Numbered from the stretch's first letter, positions 47,640 through 60,050 are shown. The stretch is 64,000 nucleotides of DNA from Argopecten irradians (GCF_041381155.1 NC_091147.1:13083030-13147029); one strand, 5' to 3'. Notes: a model not told the origin generated them from the sequence alone. Program-made: numbers and translations.

Positions 47640-50450
47640 TATTATATAACTGTAAATAGTTTTTATTATCATACAAACTTCCTCGTAAAGTCTCCATTAT
47701 CTTAATCGCGACCTAACATGTTTCGGGAATAATTGTTTTAAAATGTAAATCAAAATAATGTATTCACTGATACATATATAAATTGATCGAGACGCGAATT
47801 AAAGTATGAAGTGGCTTACGATTATTCATGGGAAAATAACCAATATCAAAGATAAGCGATACTAAATCGGTAATATTATTTAAGTAATAAAGAACAGCCA
47901 ATCAAACAATACCTAGTAATTGAATAAAAAACAAAAAACAGTTTGAGTCCACATATGTCTAATAATATTGATTATCTATGAAGTAAGCGATTCAAGTATT
48001 ACGTCACTTGCGCGGAATATTAGTACATTAGACAGATCAGGACAGATAAAAAAATCTAGCATGGGACACCACAGGAGATTTCCCTGTGCGACGTGGGAGG
48101 GTATATTAATCTACGTGTGTGAGTATTTCCTTGTTAACAAATGATGAGAGAATCCATTAATCATATACCAGTTTAGTGTGAGGAGGAAATATGACGCCCA
48201 TTTCAAGTGTATCATCATTAGTATCGAGCTTTCCAATCTCTAAGGAAACAGAAATTTAACAAAAATAAAAATGATAAATGATGTATTACGTGTGACTCAG
48301 ATGCATAAGGAAATGTATGCGATAATCTAATATTTATACTTATTGAAAATGTAGTATTTGCGCACGGTATCCTCGATATTCAAAGGGTTACTATCACTGT
48401 GATAATACACACCCCTGAAATATCGCCATAGCGAATCCCAAATCTCTTTGTGCGACAACAAATGAGACAGGTAGTTTGGTCCTTTGATGTACATCAAAAT
48501 AATTGAATAACGGTACAGTGTATGGCATTCAGGTTGAGAGTCGCCCTAATCTTCAAACGAAGTCTCTGAGGCCTGTGATTGGTCAGTGATATTACCCCTG
48601 AACTGCTTTCAAATTTTGCTGTGGCATATTCCATGGTGAGTATCGAGGAGGTATACATGCTTGTCTAACGATTCAGACGGGTATCTTTGGAGAAAAAGCT
48701 GTTGAGCGGAATACAAATATATTGATAATTGTGTTTTTAATTATTTGTTCTTTTTATACTAAATCCTACTTTGTGATTGGCACTAATGTTCATTCTTTAT
48801 CCAAGAATGACGTAAAACACAAGATGATGTTACAATAGAGACATGGACATTGCTCATTAATCAGGAAAAATAATCAATAGAATCGTACATTTAAACGTAT
48901 TTGATTTCAATAGGTATGAAAATATTAATTATAAGCATCAATGTCACTACATGTATTTTTAGCCCCATCGGGATATGAATAATGTTTGCAAAAATTCTTA
49001 TTCATTTTCCGATAAAATTAATTATTTGTTATGTAGTGTTTTATTGGGATGATACGGAAATATATTGAGCCAATGGCAATGTTAAACCAAATACAACTTT
49101 TTTTCATTGACCCAATATATTTCTGTATCACCCCTGTAAAATTCTTTTAAACGATTTTATCCCAATGGTGGTCTTTCGTAAGTCATATAACAGATACTCT
49201 ACTTTAATAGTTTGAGGTCATGCAAGCATATGAGCCAAGAGAGCCCTTCGTTAAACTAAAATGCTACGTAAATTGTGGTAGAGAAATCATCAAATACTAG
49301 CTGACTTACAGACACTGGTCTTATTTATTGTTTCTTAAGGCAGTGTTTTTCTTACCTTGATTATATTCGCTTCCAAAATAAATATATACAGTTTGTATAA
49401 CAATGTGTGTTATCCAATGTTAATCTTAACGATTTTTTACAGCAAACATCAACATGAGAAAGCAATATATATATAGCTTGAACAAACTCAGGTATGCTTT
49501 GAAAACAATCACGATTTCATATTGGATCAAATGAGAACATATTCATTTAAACATTGGCTTTAAAAATAGTTTTTAATGAAAGAAAAGTTTAAAAAATGAT
49601 ATGTTTAATACAATGATCTAAAAACTGCTGCATTTTTTTTTTATTTCATTTGAACATTTTAATTAAAAAAACACTAATGCATATAATAAATTTTAAAGAA
49701 TACTTGATGAATGAAAATACGTTTTAATGTACGATTCCGTTTATTACTAATTAATATTAATTATTTACCAATGCTGTAGTTAAAGATTGCGTCAATGATA
49801 ACAATAATAATTTAATGGCATTATTTTCAGTATTCTTAATACATATTCTCAATACATCAATAAAAATGTCTTAATTCTATACATTCACATGTATAGATAG
49901 GATCTTAAATGAAAATTAATTTCATATGAAGTTTTATAAAACTAGTCTTAGCCTTGTTCTTTATATTTTTGCGAGCATTGAAGAGCAAAGAATGAAATCT
50001 CATATAAGATAAACACAAATGTAAAATACTTTTTATCACACGACTAAAACATTTCGGAGAATCTCAATATCAAAATGTGTTGTAAAATCTATCAAGGCCG
50101 CCATTTTGTCCCGACGTTCTCGAATTCTGACGTCACATGGTTTTAACTGACGTCAAATTATGACGTCACCCTTACTTTCCGGTCAACGAAAAGCGATCTA
50201 GGTTATATAGTGATATATACAAAAGTATATGAGTGTAGTCACAAGATATCAGGTAGATTTTTGTGATGAAATCATATATTATTATAATATTCAATTTTTG
50301 AGTAAAACTGGTTAGATACAGTTAAAACTATATTAACCACAACTAATAGTGGTAGTAATCCCTGGAACAACCCCACTTTCACGTGCTTCATAAATGTCTT
50401 GCTTGGTTTTCGTACATTACAAAATCATCTTTCTTTGTTTCAATTATTGC
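47640..50450. other. Spacer between the two Mab-21-like copies
   Basis: No gene or promoter is evident apart from the copy-2 3' flank at its right end. The stretch is very AT-rich. It contains a fold-back at 49,028-49,145 and a run of GACGTCA motifs near 50,130-50,170 that resembles the CRE-rich half of the local fold-back family. Confidence 0.45.
49028..49145. repeat. Fold-back element
   Basis: Arms around GATACGGAAATATATTGAG..CAATG and CATTGACCCAATATATTTCTGTATC are inverted about a short AT-rich loop. Outer flanks (TTTTATTGGGATGA / CACCCCTGTAAAA) extend the pairing weakly. Confidence 0.75.
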
Positions 50451-50696
50451 TAGGGTAGAAATAATAATTGTATTTGGTGTTATTTGATTCATTGTTCATA
50501 AAATGTATACCTAATTGAATAGTTATTAACTATTACTAGAGACAATTGAGCCTCCTTTAAATTTTTCCTAACAAGTCATCTTTTTATAAAGGTCTCTCAG
50601 AATTACACTCAGAACATACATTATAGAGCTTTTTATCCACTTATTTAAAATTCATTAAGTGCATGTTACTCCTTGTTGATTTACATCATACACACA

Positions 50697-52738
50697 CTAT
50701 TTGCATAACCGGGTTGCATACATACATAAATACAAAATAGCAATTCTGCTACTAGCAGAGTTACCATATTGATACATGGCGTTTGGGTTAGCCGACTCCC
50801 AGTACGCCATCATAGCCATGTGAAAGTTCCCTAGTATTTGATAACATATCCCGAGAAGTGTGTGGGTTATCCAGAACTTCTGCCCTCCCTGGTGCTCATC
50901 ATGCTGGACCTGTACCATCTGGTGTAATGCTTCGTCACGTCCACTGCTGTCTCCAAGCTCGTGGCAACACAAGAAGGTCAGGAATATGGCGTACGGCAGG
51001 GGTGGCACGACCAAAAAAACGACTCTTCGGTCAGCTCCAGACAAAGATGAGGGAAATAGAACTCTGAATGCTGAAATATCAAGGCTTTTGTAACTACTTT
51101 CTTAATCGTCTTTAATGAATATTCACAAAGCCGAGGCAAAAGGTCGGGATTCAAAGTTTGATATCTGTAGAACGAAGCTGGCTTTATCACGTCTCTGCTC
51201 AGCTTCAGGCATTTGCTAATATTTCCAATAACGAAGTGATACGTTGCCAAATGCAAGACGTCCGTTCCAAATGAAGCATTCGGGGACATCCATATCTTAC
51301 ATTTCCTTAGTCTTCTGTATCGTTCCTTGTTGTCTTGGCCATCTCCATTATCACTAACGTTAACGTTTTCAGTGAAACGTTCCGAAGCAAAACATCTGAG
51401 GCTAGCCATAGTAAAGGAATATGTGAAAAGTTCTTCAAAATCTGACTTTGAAGTAGATAATAAGTTAAACCTTTTGCTTATATTTCCTCTGGTCAAATTT
51501 TCCCTTCCTAAAGCTTCCAATATTTCGAAAGCCGTATACATAAACGTTTCATGTACAGTCAGTGGACGCACAAGAAAAGCTTGCATGGAAATGTTACAAA
51601 GTTCTTCCCAAATCGAAGGTTTGTAGAAGTTTCCGACAGAAAGGCACAGCCATTTCATCTTACCATAGTTTTCCAAAAGATCAAGTAATATTTGTTGATG
51701 CTGTCCGTGTACTTTCCTCTTGAACAAATTGTTGGCTGGAATGAAGTAGTTAGGACAAAATCCTGCCCTGACCCATGCAATCAGAATGTTGATGCAAAAC
51801 CAAAAACAATAAAACAGGTTTTTGTCTTGCCAGAGCATTTGACTTGTATTCTCTATGGCATGAAACATGACTGTTTTCATGAAGTAGGAACACAAGATGT
51901 CGTCGTCACCAATGGTTTCCTTTAATGTTTCTTTTATTTGTTTTAAGAAGTATTTCAGCAGTATGTACACTTTGACCTGGATGAAAGTAAACGAGTGAAC
52001 CAAACACCTTTCTGCTACTGCAAACGAGATTCTCCATTGTAAAAATGTATCTTCTGAACACTTATCTCCAATTGGTACAAGATAACATCCTCCTTTCACA
52101 ATTTTGTCAATCAAAGTTTGAGAGGGCCAGCCATTCATACGTTCACGGGTAATCCATTCTTTTGCTTCTTTTGGCCAACTGTAACATGGAAAACAATGAA
52201 CACAGTCATCGCCATATCCTAAGCTATGCGGACTACTGACTGTACAACTTGGTCCGTTAGATTCCAAACATATGCCTGCGCATACGCTGTTGTGGTTTGT
52301 GATATGTTCTTCCCTGTATAGATCACTGGAAATAAAAATAGAATTTCCAATTTCAACTAGGGAATTATATACTTGAAAAATAACTTCATCTTTCATCTGA
52401 ACTACCTCTAAGTGGACAAAGCCAGGGCGACAGCCAACTGCCTCTCGAATGTACAGAATTGTTTTGTTTGCACTGTATAGAGGTATACTATCATCAGGGT
52501 ACATCACTACAACAGATTTGTTTACTAGCATAGCGTCCAAGTCTGATCCTTTCTGAAAACATCCTTCTGCACTACTTCCAGTATGAATGATATCATGAAT
52601 ATCTCCACTCTCCATACATTCTTGCAATACCACCCTATCTTTCTTCATATTAAAGAACTCTTCCGTCCCAATATACTTCCTCTCCAGTAAGGTAGACAGG
52701 AGCAGAGACATCCGCTCAACCTCCGTGGAACCCATCAT
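50697..52738 (-). pseudogene. Mab-21/cGAS-like nucleotidyltransferase with TPR-like tail, copy 2 (one frameshift)
   Basis: This is the paralogue of 38,577-40,628. The coding exon starts at ATG ATG (52738), shortly after a CTCCACAG acceptor. The open frame extends 60 bases further upstream, but those bases include the acceptor and intron. The signature G54-S55-x10-D66-x-D68 and the Mab-21 marks are intact for 586 residues, including Glu where copy 1 has its stop. A 1-base deficit at a 7-T run (51019-51013) then shifts the frame, and translation ends at 50978. The remaining ~100 codons of the TPR-like tail (50,697-51,010) stay open and conserved in the other frame. Either the tail was recently lost, or the assembly dropped one base in the homopolymer. 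Family role as for copy 1: a cytosolic, possibly cyclic-dinucleotide-making, immune-type enzyme; unproven. Confidence 0.85.
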
Positions 52739-54169
52739 CGTTACACCTGGAATATACGATCTGTGGAGATAGATAGGACAAACTGTAAAAAGATACAAAC
52801 TCTTTCATGACATGACAGAAGTCATTACCAAACTATCTGATTCTAGATTGGCGTTTTAAACCTCAACAGTGATATAGTGATATTTCCAGCTATTCGTGAA
52901 TGTTTTCTTTGTTTCACAGTGATGTGGTATTATCAGTTTTCAATAATAAACGTGAACGTACTACGTGCGCGGATACGGACGCATAATGTACAAATTCTAG
53001 GGGTCGTTTCAAAAGAAAAGTTCCATTTCCTATATTTGCAACGAACCAAACGTTGCGCCCTAAACTACGCCCATAAGTTACATACACAGATATGTTGAAA
53101 TGCCAGATGTCTATGTAGATGGTTTATGTTATATACATACGTGTACATGTAGAGAGATGGTTGGATATGGGATGGATTCCACACGGTTGAGTTATTTTTT
53201 TAAACGTTTCAAAAGGCACAATAACGTCTATCCACTTTTTTCACAGTTGCTTGAGCAACTACTAATTGTCGGACTATAAAAAACGTATGCGCACGCCAGG
53301 TTGACATATACTCCGGCAAAATAATCATCAAACTATTGTATTCAAGTTCAAATGAATTTCCGATTCGTTTAATCTACCAAATTTATTAGTATAATTAACC
53401 TTATTGGTGACGTTGACAAAACGTTATGTGGAAAAAGAAGGTCGGCCAATGTTTGGCGTATTATCCAATCAGAATGCGAACAGTTTGTTAGATACCAGCT
53501 GTGATTACTTGATCGGTTGAATAACTTCCAACGATTTTGGTAGAATGAGAACTATGTAAAAGAGTAAATAGTTCATATCTGGAACATAAGTTAAGAATTA
53601 AGTCCAGAGGTTAATATCATTTTAATCAGACAGAGGAAATTGTTTTAGTAAAATATAATCATATATGTCGGCACCAATGTTCTGTCGTAGAAAGGTTCAG
53701 TGCACGTGATTGTTACCGTTTGACCTAACACACGTCAAAGCGCCCCCTAAGTCAAGGGTACGCAACCCATGCCTACCCCGATTCCGTTCATCTTCTCCAC
53801 GGTGTAACAGATATAGCCCTACCGTGCGTGTACATTTTCTAATAATATGCCTATAACAGACGGCGATTTCCGTGCGTAGATGATAATATTTACTGACAAA
53901 AAGCAAACAATTAATCATAAGTGTGAATTGATAACCAATTAAAAATAAGTTATGCAATGTTAAAAACATATAAATTGCTTATGACATTTCCCTACTAAAC
54001 CATTAGTATCATTTACTCGAAAGTTATAACAATATATTGAAAATAATATTGAGTCCTCTATAACAACAACTATAAAAAAGCAGAAGTACGGTAGCAGGTT
54101 AGTTTTTATTTACTCTAAATTAAGAAGATGCATACCATACAATATCGCCGGTATTGTATGTATTAATGA

Positions 54170-54345
54170 AACAAATGCGCCTGATTTAAACATGGCTACC
54201 CTGGTTGGAGTTTGAGCAGAATGACCCAAATATTTTGTTTGCTATATATGATATATGATAACCTAGACTTTAATTATAGAACACAATAGCTAACTAATAT
54301 TCCTTTGTTTTAATTATACATTACAAAACCTTTACACACTTTAAC
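54170..54345 (+). repeat. Dispersed repeat, inverted relative to 56,110-56,295
   Basis: The stretch containing ATGGCTACCCTGGTTGGAGT, AACCTAGACTT and GAACACAATAGCTA matches the reverse complement of 56,110-56,295 at about 80% by eye. The pair brackets about 1.8 kb and could be the ends of one element or two independent copies. Confidence 0.6.
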
Positions 54346-54533
54346 TCTGTGGTCTATTTAAAATTATCTAGTTTGTTGTTCGCTTGTACGTTCACGCTTA
54401 TTAATGGAAATGTCTAGTATGTTCTCTATGTATTACAAAATGGTCGTATTTAACGACTGAACGGACTAGTCATGTGAAAAAATATTACATGCATCTTGAA
54501 CTTAATTCAATAGATTATCATAATGCACTTACC

Positions 54534-54625
54534 GTGCACTTCAACAGCATCAGTATGAACCTCATGAGTTATCGAAGAAAGGTCCAGGTATCTATTGAAT
54601 AGTTCAAATGCTTCAGTTATCTATA
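54534..54625 (-). other. Noncoding first exon of Mab-21-like copy 2
   Basis: The minus-strand donor (G|GTAAGTG, GT at 54532-54531) and the preceding ~90 bases match the first exon of copy 1. The intron to the coding exon acceptor near 52,770 would be about 1.8 kb, much shorter than in copy 1, which carries the Crypton pair. Confidence 0.65.
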
Positions 54626-54648
54626 TTCAAATTTACAGCTTCGGAGGT

Positions 54649-54710
54649 CTTTATATAGGTTTTGCCACAAATGTCCCGGCAGGTCAAAGGTTAAAAGTAG
54701 AATTGAAATA
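54649..54710 (-). promoter_or_regulatory. Promoter of Mab-21-like copy 2: TATA box, DR1-like and IRF-like motifs
   Basis: The TATA box CTATATAAAG lies at 54658-54649 on the minus strand. The adjoining block (TGTCCCGGCAGGTCAAAGG) aligns with copy 1. Here the DR1-like site is closer to consensus (AGGTCA-A-AGGTTA near 54,681), and an IRF-type core AANNGAAA lies at 54701-54708 (plus strand). Motif assignments are inferred. Confidence 0.55.
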
Positions 54711-55259
54711 GACAGGCTTTATATACCATACGTAGTTTTACATACTCTGTTGACCAAATATGTATGTATGGTAAACGGTAAGTGGAAGCGTGTGTATACT
54801 TCCTTGTTTATGAAACAGCCTATATAAATTTTCCTGACAAGCTAAAACTAACAATATATTATATTGGGAAAAGTCGTTAAAGTTATGTGTTGTAACTAAG
54901 CGAAAATTTTGAAATGTTGTTCTTTTCTTCATTAATCTTTATAAATTAAGCCGTGAAAAGCAATCAAATTGTTTCAGATGCCTTATAAACGTAAGTTACA
55001 ACACAGCAATTATGCACTGTAAAATTGTTGTTTTTTATGCCTTAAGTATGTTTTGATGGAAACATTCCTAAATTAAATTCCATGTTGAAAGCTTATCTTG
55101 ACCCTGCGCACTATTAAAAATACGGCCCATATAACTTTAAGGCATATCCTTTTTCATACATTCATATAATAAAACATATTTATGATTCCGATTCTTTATT
55201 TTGCTTAAGTTGCAAAATGTCACTTATAACAATATTATAACAATAAGTGTTTGGGTTGT

Positions 55260-55790
55260 TACCTGTAATTATATTCCGTTGTTTTGGGTGTGACTTATAA
55301 CTTTATCACTGATGTGGGGGATTTTTTGTGTTTTTTCAGGTTTCGGATTTTTTTTTTTATTAAAGCAAGTTATAGGGTGATATGGGTTCGTCCTTCTAAC
55401 ATCATGCAGCCTCTCACATGTGACTTGTACCTACACTGTATATCGCGATGTTCGGAACGTGACGTACAGCTATATCCCTGATGTTTCTTAGTTGTTTTTT
55501 TTTTAGGTTTTGGATTTATTTTTCCCAGTAAGTTATAGAACGACTTTCCCTGTGTATGTTATGTGATGCGGTTCGTGGATGTCTGTATTTTGGGAGGCTG
55601 TAGTATATCCATACTTGGTCTCCTTGTGTCAATGGGTCTCTTTTTATAGCGATTTCTCCCTGAGACATGCTGCCAAAGACACCGAACAAGGACACCCAGC
55701 CCGGTCACATTATACTGGCAACGGACAAACCTGTCGTCCCATTTCCTTTATGCTAAGCATTAAGCACGTGCAGAACAAATAGCTAACACA
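55260..55790 (+). repeat. Interspersed repeat (second copy of the 6.9-7.0 kb family)
   Basis: The stretch shows internal semi-repeats (GTGACTTATAACTTTATCACTGATG; GTGACGTACAGCTATATCCCTGATG) followed by poly-T/GGTTT..GGATTT segments. It ends with CTGCCAAAGACACCGAACAAGG..CACATTATACTGGCAACGG. The last part matches 6,925-7,005. It is most likely part of a dispersed noncoding repeat; the family is not named here. Confidence 0.5.
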
Positions 55791-56483
55791 CCGTCAACAC
55801 TGATATACCCTGGTAGGATTGTGAAATAAAACACTTATAATATCACCTATTTCCCTCATATGTGTCCTATCTAAACGAACCATGGATTATTCCATAAATG
55901 TTTGTTTTCGAATAGGCATAAAAAAGACTTTTGGTGATCACATGCATTCACCACTATAGTTTCCTTGTTCTATGTGAACTTAAACCTCCCACGTCATTCA
56001 TGACTATATTTAGCACGTAGTCCTCATGTTTCGGTATTTCTATGACGTTGTGCCAAACCAAGATAAAACATCATTTGATGTAGAAATGCTATTAACAACC
56101 AACTAAATATAAAGTAAAAATGGCTTCTTAAAGGTTTGTAATGTATTATTGAAATAGCTGCATATAATATAAGCTAGCCATTGTGTTCTATTCTTTTAAG
56201 TCTAGGTTCTCATATAACACTAGATAGAAAAAAAGTTTGGGTCTTTCAGCTCAAACTCTAACCAGGGTAACCATTTTGAAATAAGATGCATTTTACATTA
56301 AAAAAAATCCTGAAATTCTAATGTTTTTACAGTTTTCATTATCGAAATTGATTTCTTAAACCTGAATTTCAATCTGAATTTTTAAATTCATATCATTGTT
56401 ATCTAGAAATAATCACCTGTCAGAAACATTTTCACTTTTCTAATTCATAAATCGGGTCCAAATTCTATCCAAGGCTCAATCTT

Positions 56484-56762
56484 CTATACACAGAGGCCAT
56501 TTCGAAGGTCTATTTTGTATTTAGTTGGTTGTTCCCATGTAAGATGTTCCCATGGAAGACTGAGTATACATTCCATTGTATACACAATGTTTATATCAGG
56601 CACTGTCCTAGCTATTGTGGATTTTCTGGGAAATTTTGTTTTTATTTCTAACAGGAAAATGACATTATCAAGCATGAGAACATCATCACTACTTGGTCCT
56701 CGTCCAACAAACCTATTGTTTCCTTCTATGCGACATTTGTCGGGAAATACAGATACTTGAGT
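56484..56762 (-). CDS. Unidentified open frame of about 90 residues
   Basis: On the minus strand the frame is open from a possible acceptor (CTCAAG) near 56,762 to a stop at 56484. It encodes a compositionally normal peptide (FPDKCRIEGNNRFVGRG.., then SDDVLMLDNVIFLLEI.., WEHLTWEQPTKYKIDLRNGL). I do not recognise the family. Base composition is more coding-like than its surroundings. It lies just beyond the dispersed repeat at 56,110-56,295 and might be an exon of an unseen gene or part of a repeat. The opposite strand is also open over much of it. Confidence 0.25.
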   Translation of the reverse strand, partial: TQVSVFPDKCRIEGNNRFVGRGPSSDDVLMLDNVIFLLEIKTKFPRKSTIARTVPDINIVYTMECILSLPWEHLTWEQPTKYKIDLRNGLCV

Positions 56763-58337
56763 ATGAAGTACGTATCGTACACGAACACAGTCATGATGTT
56801 TATTTTTAAAATCAGTATTTCATTTACAGTTTGCTTTTCAGATTCTGGTATAATCTGTGTAGTAGGAGAAAAAGAATAGGCGTCACTTCACGATTACTAA
56901 TAACACTTTGAGATTAAGATCACTAGTGTCACAATCCTTCCCCATTTCACTGTGAATACAAAGAATATAAATCACGACATTAATTGTCATTAACAGAATT
57001 TTGATGCATCGTAAGTATTTCAATTCTCAAATATTTAACCCTTTAGGTGGTAAAAAACATACCGTATAGTCGTTTATTTTCGTGGTGATCGTCTTCGCGA
57101 GCCATCGCATAATTTTGCTTCGTGAAATGTTATGATTTGTAGAATCTGATATGCCTGTTTATGCCAAATCGTGACATTTTGATTCGATAACGTTTTATTG
57201 TCTGCTTTAAGGTCATAACTGCAACAATTATCTAAAAAAAACGAAATGAATCTTCTATACGTTAACAAGTACTTGAGCCACATTATATGACTGATTATGG
57301 CACAAAATTGTCACTACTATAGTATATAGTATGTACTTTAGCCTCAGAGTGGAAACATATTCCTTTCTTTTGTACTTATATAGGAGGTATTGATGTTGTC
57401 CTTGAGTGTGTAAGTAATCTGGTACATCAGAATGCGCCATGGATCATGTTTGACCGTGGGAGTTGTAAACTCTTCCTGAAGTCTGTAGTGGAGTGGTTTA
57501 GCATAAAATCGTTCATTGTTTTAAGAACAACTACATATTTTGACATATAAGTTCAGAAAACAATATAACTTCGAAAATATACCCACTTTAGCGGTCGCCA
57601 TATTGTTTATCGTCAGAGGCCGTAGTTTTTGGAAGTTGATTTTTTTCTTAAAACTTATAACCATAAATAAAATTATACACAAGGTGTTTTTTCAAACTTT
57701 GAAAGAATTGACAGAAAAATATGCATATATTACGTACACTATTGTCATAGAAAATCGTAATAATGTTTGATTCGCGTAAACAATTGTATAAAAGATTTTC
57801 CTTCCTAATAATAATTAGAATAATTTGCCTAATAGTGTAGTTGGTTTTCGTGTTTAGCTCTCGAACTTGAGGGACCTTAACTAGGCACATACAACGATGA
57901 TATTGTTTGTGATTGCATTTCAGGTTTGTATCTCATTATACGTACACAAAACATTGTAACCAATGGCAGCATAACCTCGAACTTTAACTTTTTTCTTTGG
58001 TAAATAAGACTGAGATTATAATAATAATATTTTTTATCTGCTAACTAATGTTGAACGCATTATATCGCTCGACTCTCTCCGCCATATTCAAATAAAGGCT
58101 AAGAAATATAAAAATATATATGATATTTTGTCTGCATGATTATAGATCTAGGGTCAAATCATTCTCGAATGTTTAATGGACTGATTTCTTGATATAAAAT
58201 AAACGAAATGCTCTCAGATGGCCTCTTATTATCATATATAGAAACCAAACATAACGTTTTCTTTAAAAAAAAGTTAAATCTGAGCTCGTCATGTGTAAAG
58301 CATAGCTACAATAATATACATATGATACAAAACTTCT

Positions 58338-58715
58338 AAAAATGATGATGATGATAATGATGGTGATGAAAATTGTGATGATGATGATCATGATGATGAT
58401 GATGATGATGGTGATGGAAATTGTGATGATGATGAGAGCATGATGATGAAGGTGGTGGTGGTGATGATGATGAAGGTGGTGGTGATGATGATGATGATGG
58501 TGGTGGTAATGATCATGATGATGATGATGATGATGATGGTCGTGATGTTGGTGATGATGATGATGGTGATGATGATGAGGATGATGATGCTAATGATGAT
58601 GATGACGATGATAACGATGATGATGACGATGATGATGATGACGATGATAACGATGATGATGACGATGATGATGATGACGATGATGATGATGACGATGATG
58701 AAGATGATACACTTA
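58338..58715. repeat. ATG/GAT trinucleotide microsatellite
   Basis: About 380 bases of imperfect GAT/ATG repeat with GGT and GAC variants. Both strands are open over long distances (poly-Met/Val on plus, poly-Ile on minus), which is the usual artefact of such repeats. No gene is inferred. Confidence 0.95.
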
Positions 58716-60050
58716 ATGTAGTTCATCGCCTGATGTACATTTAATTTAGCCGACCCTGATCACTGTAGTTTCGGAAAGCATTTCATTCGGGCAACTGCTA
58801 AAACTTACTAGTATATTAAATATGTCAAATGTATGTTTATTGTAATGTAATTATATATGCTGTTTGTTTAAAAAATTGTAAAATTTAAAAAGTTTGCCTA
58901 GCTTGCATGAGTCCCTGATATTGCCTTCACACAAAGGAATGCGGATACTACAAATACTTTATAAATAGGCGACCAATGATTTTTGTTGTAAATAAATAAA
59001 AAGATAAAAAATAATCGCAAATAATATAAACCAAGATAACTCATGTGGTCTGTAACGTTTTTACGTCCTCGGTTAAATATTTTTTCTTTGGTCGATATAA
59101 CCACGTGTCGACGTCATCAAAATGCTATATTTCTTACATTCCTACAGAATGGACAGCGAAAAAAGAAAACAGACTTTGTAAAGAAACGGTGTTAAATGGA
59201 AGTAAGATAGTGCGTAGTTATTAAGGTGTATAATTGTCGGCAAGAAGTGCAACCGACTTGTATATCAATGTGATTTTGAGCAGAATCATAAGAGGAAAAC
59301 AAAACTGGAAGACAAGAGTGATTGTTTCAACAGGGCGGAACGTATTGAGGTGATATATCCCCAGGTTTGAGTGTTATAGATATCGGTAATCCCAACACGG
59401 ACAATAGACAGACTCTTGATGAAAAGGATGAACAGAATGTATGTGAAAAATACAAAGATTCCGTTGATCAAGGCTGGGCATGGGTAGTGTTACTAGGTAA
59501 GTTATAATTTTTTTATATGTGAAAAAGGCACAAATCCTTGTTCAGGATTTTTTTCAAGTATGATATTTTTTCACTTTAGACCATATAAACAACTTTGTGA
59601 TTTGGGGACGTTTCGGATTTAGATGGTGGAGAGAGACCGCAGTACCCGGAAAAAATCACCTACCAGTTGTCAATACAAGAGTTTTTTTTACTCCGAGAGC
59701 TTAAAATATGACATCAATGACTACAATTAATATTCTGAAATATTTGATTTGCTTTGATTGCCAATGGCTTATATATTTCCACACGGAGGTCGACGTTTTG
59801 ACTTATTTTATTAATATTATAATTAGTTAGTAATTCCATTTTTACAACATCAAGTCAATATTAATATTATGAGGTCACAAACCGGTCAACTCACAATTGC
59901 CCAAACCTTGAGTTTCGTAGGTTTGTAGCCTAGGGATACCCATCGTCTTTCTTATAATTAAATGCTTATCATATAATGCTATTGACATTTGTAACAAACT
60001 CATAACCTACTATAAGGACTAAGAACCTTTACATCGGTCAGTATAGTGCT

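Larger units (their letters stand above)
45700..47640. repeat. Cluster of related fold-back elements (CACGAGgcnTTAGGCGA family)
   Basis: Three segments share a motif set: GTGACGTCATATTTTGAT, GTGTCTTAATATATTTATGAC, and GACATGGCTGAACGGGTCG. They lie near 45,760-45,895, 46,660-46,815 and 47,510-47,635. Two carry a hairpin centre (CCACGAGGCATTAGGCGA near 46,500; CCACGAGCCTTTAGGCGAGTGG near 47,320). The 47,281-47,395 hairpin is a nearly perfect inverted repeat with arms of about 55 bases. The element appears to have a fold-back half and a GACGTCA-rich half. A partial relative lies at 54,410-54,480. Full-element ends are not resolved. Confidence 0.7.
54730..59364. other. Spacer between Mab-21-like copy 2 and the SLC16-like gene
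   Basis: No firmly identifiable gene. Contents: a dispersed repeat at 55,260-55,790, one half of an inverted pair at 56,110-56,295, an unidentified open frame at 56,484-56,762, and the trinucleotide repeat at 58,338-58,715. The last few hundred bases (59,100-59,364) may hold an untranslated or first coding exon of the SLC16-like gene, but no start codon could be fixed. Confidence 0.45.

Noticed and set aside
52739-52798. Upstream extension of Mab-21-like copy 2 by 20 codons
   Set aside because: The extension runs through a CTCCACAG splice acceptor and into intron sequence. Copy 1 starts at the equivalent ATG ATG.
58388-58726. Long open frames on both strands (poly-Ile/Val/Thr and poly-Met/Val)
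   Set aside because: They are translations of the GAT/ATG microsatellite, open on both strands because the repeat lacks stop codons.
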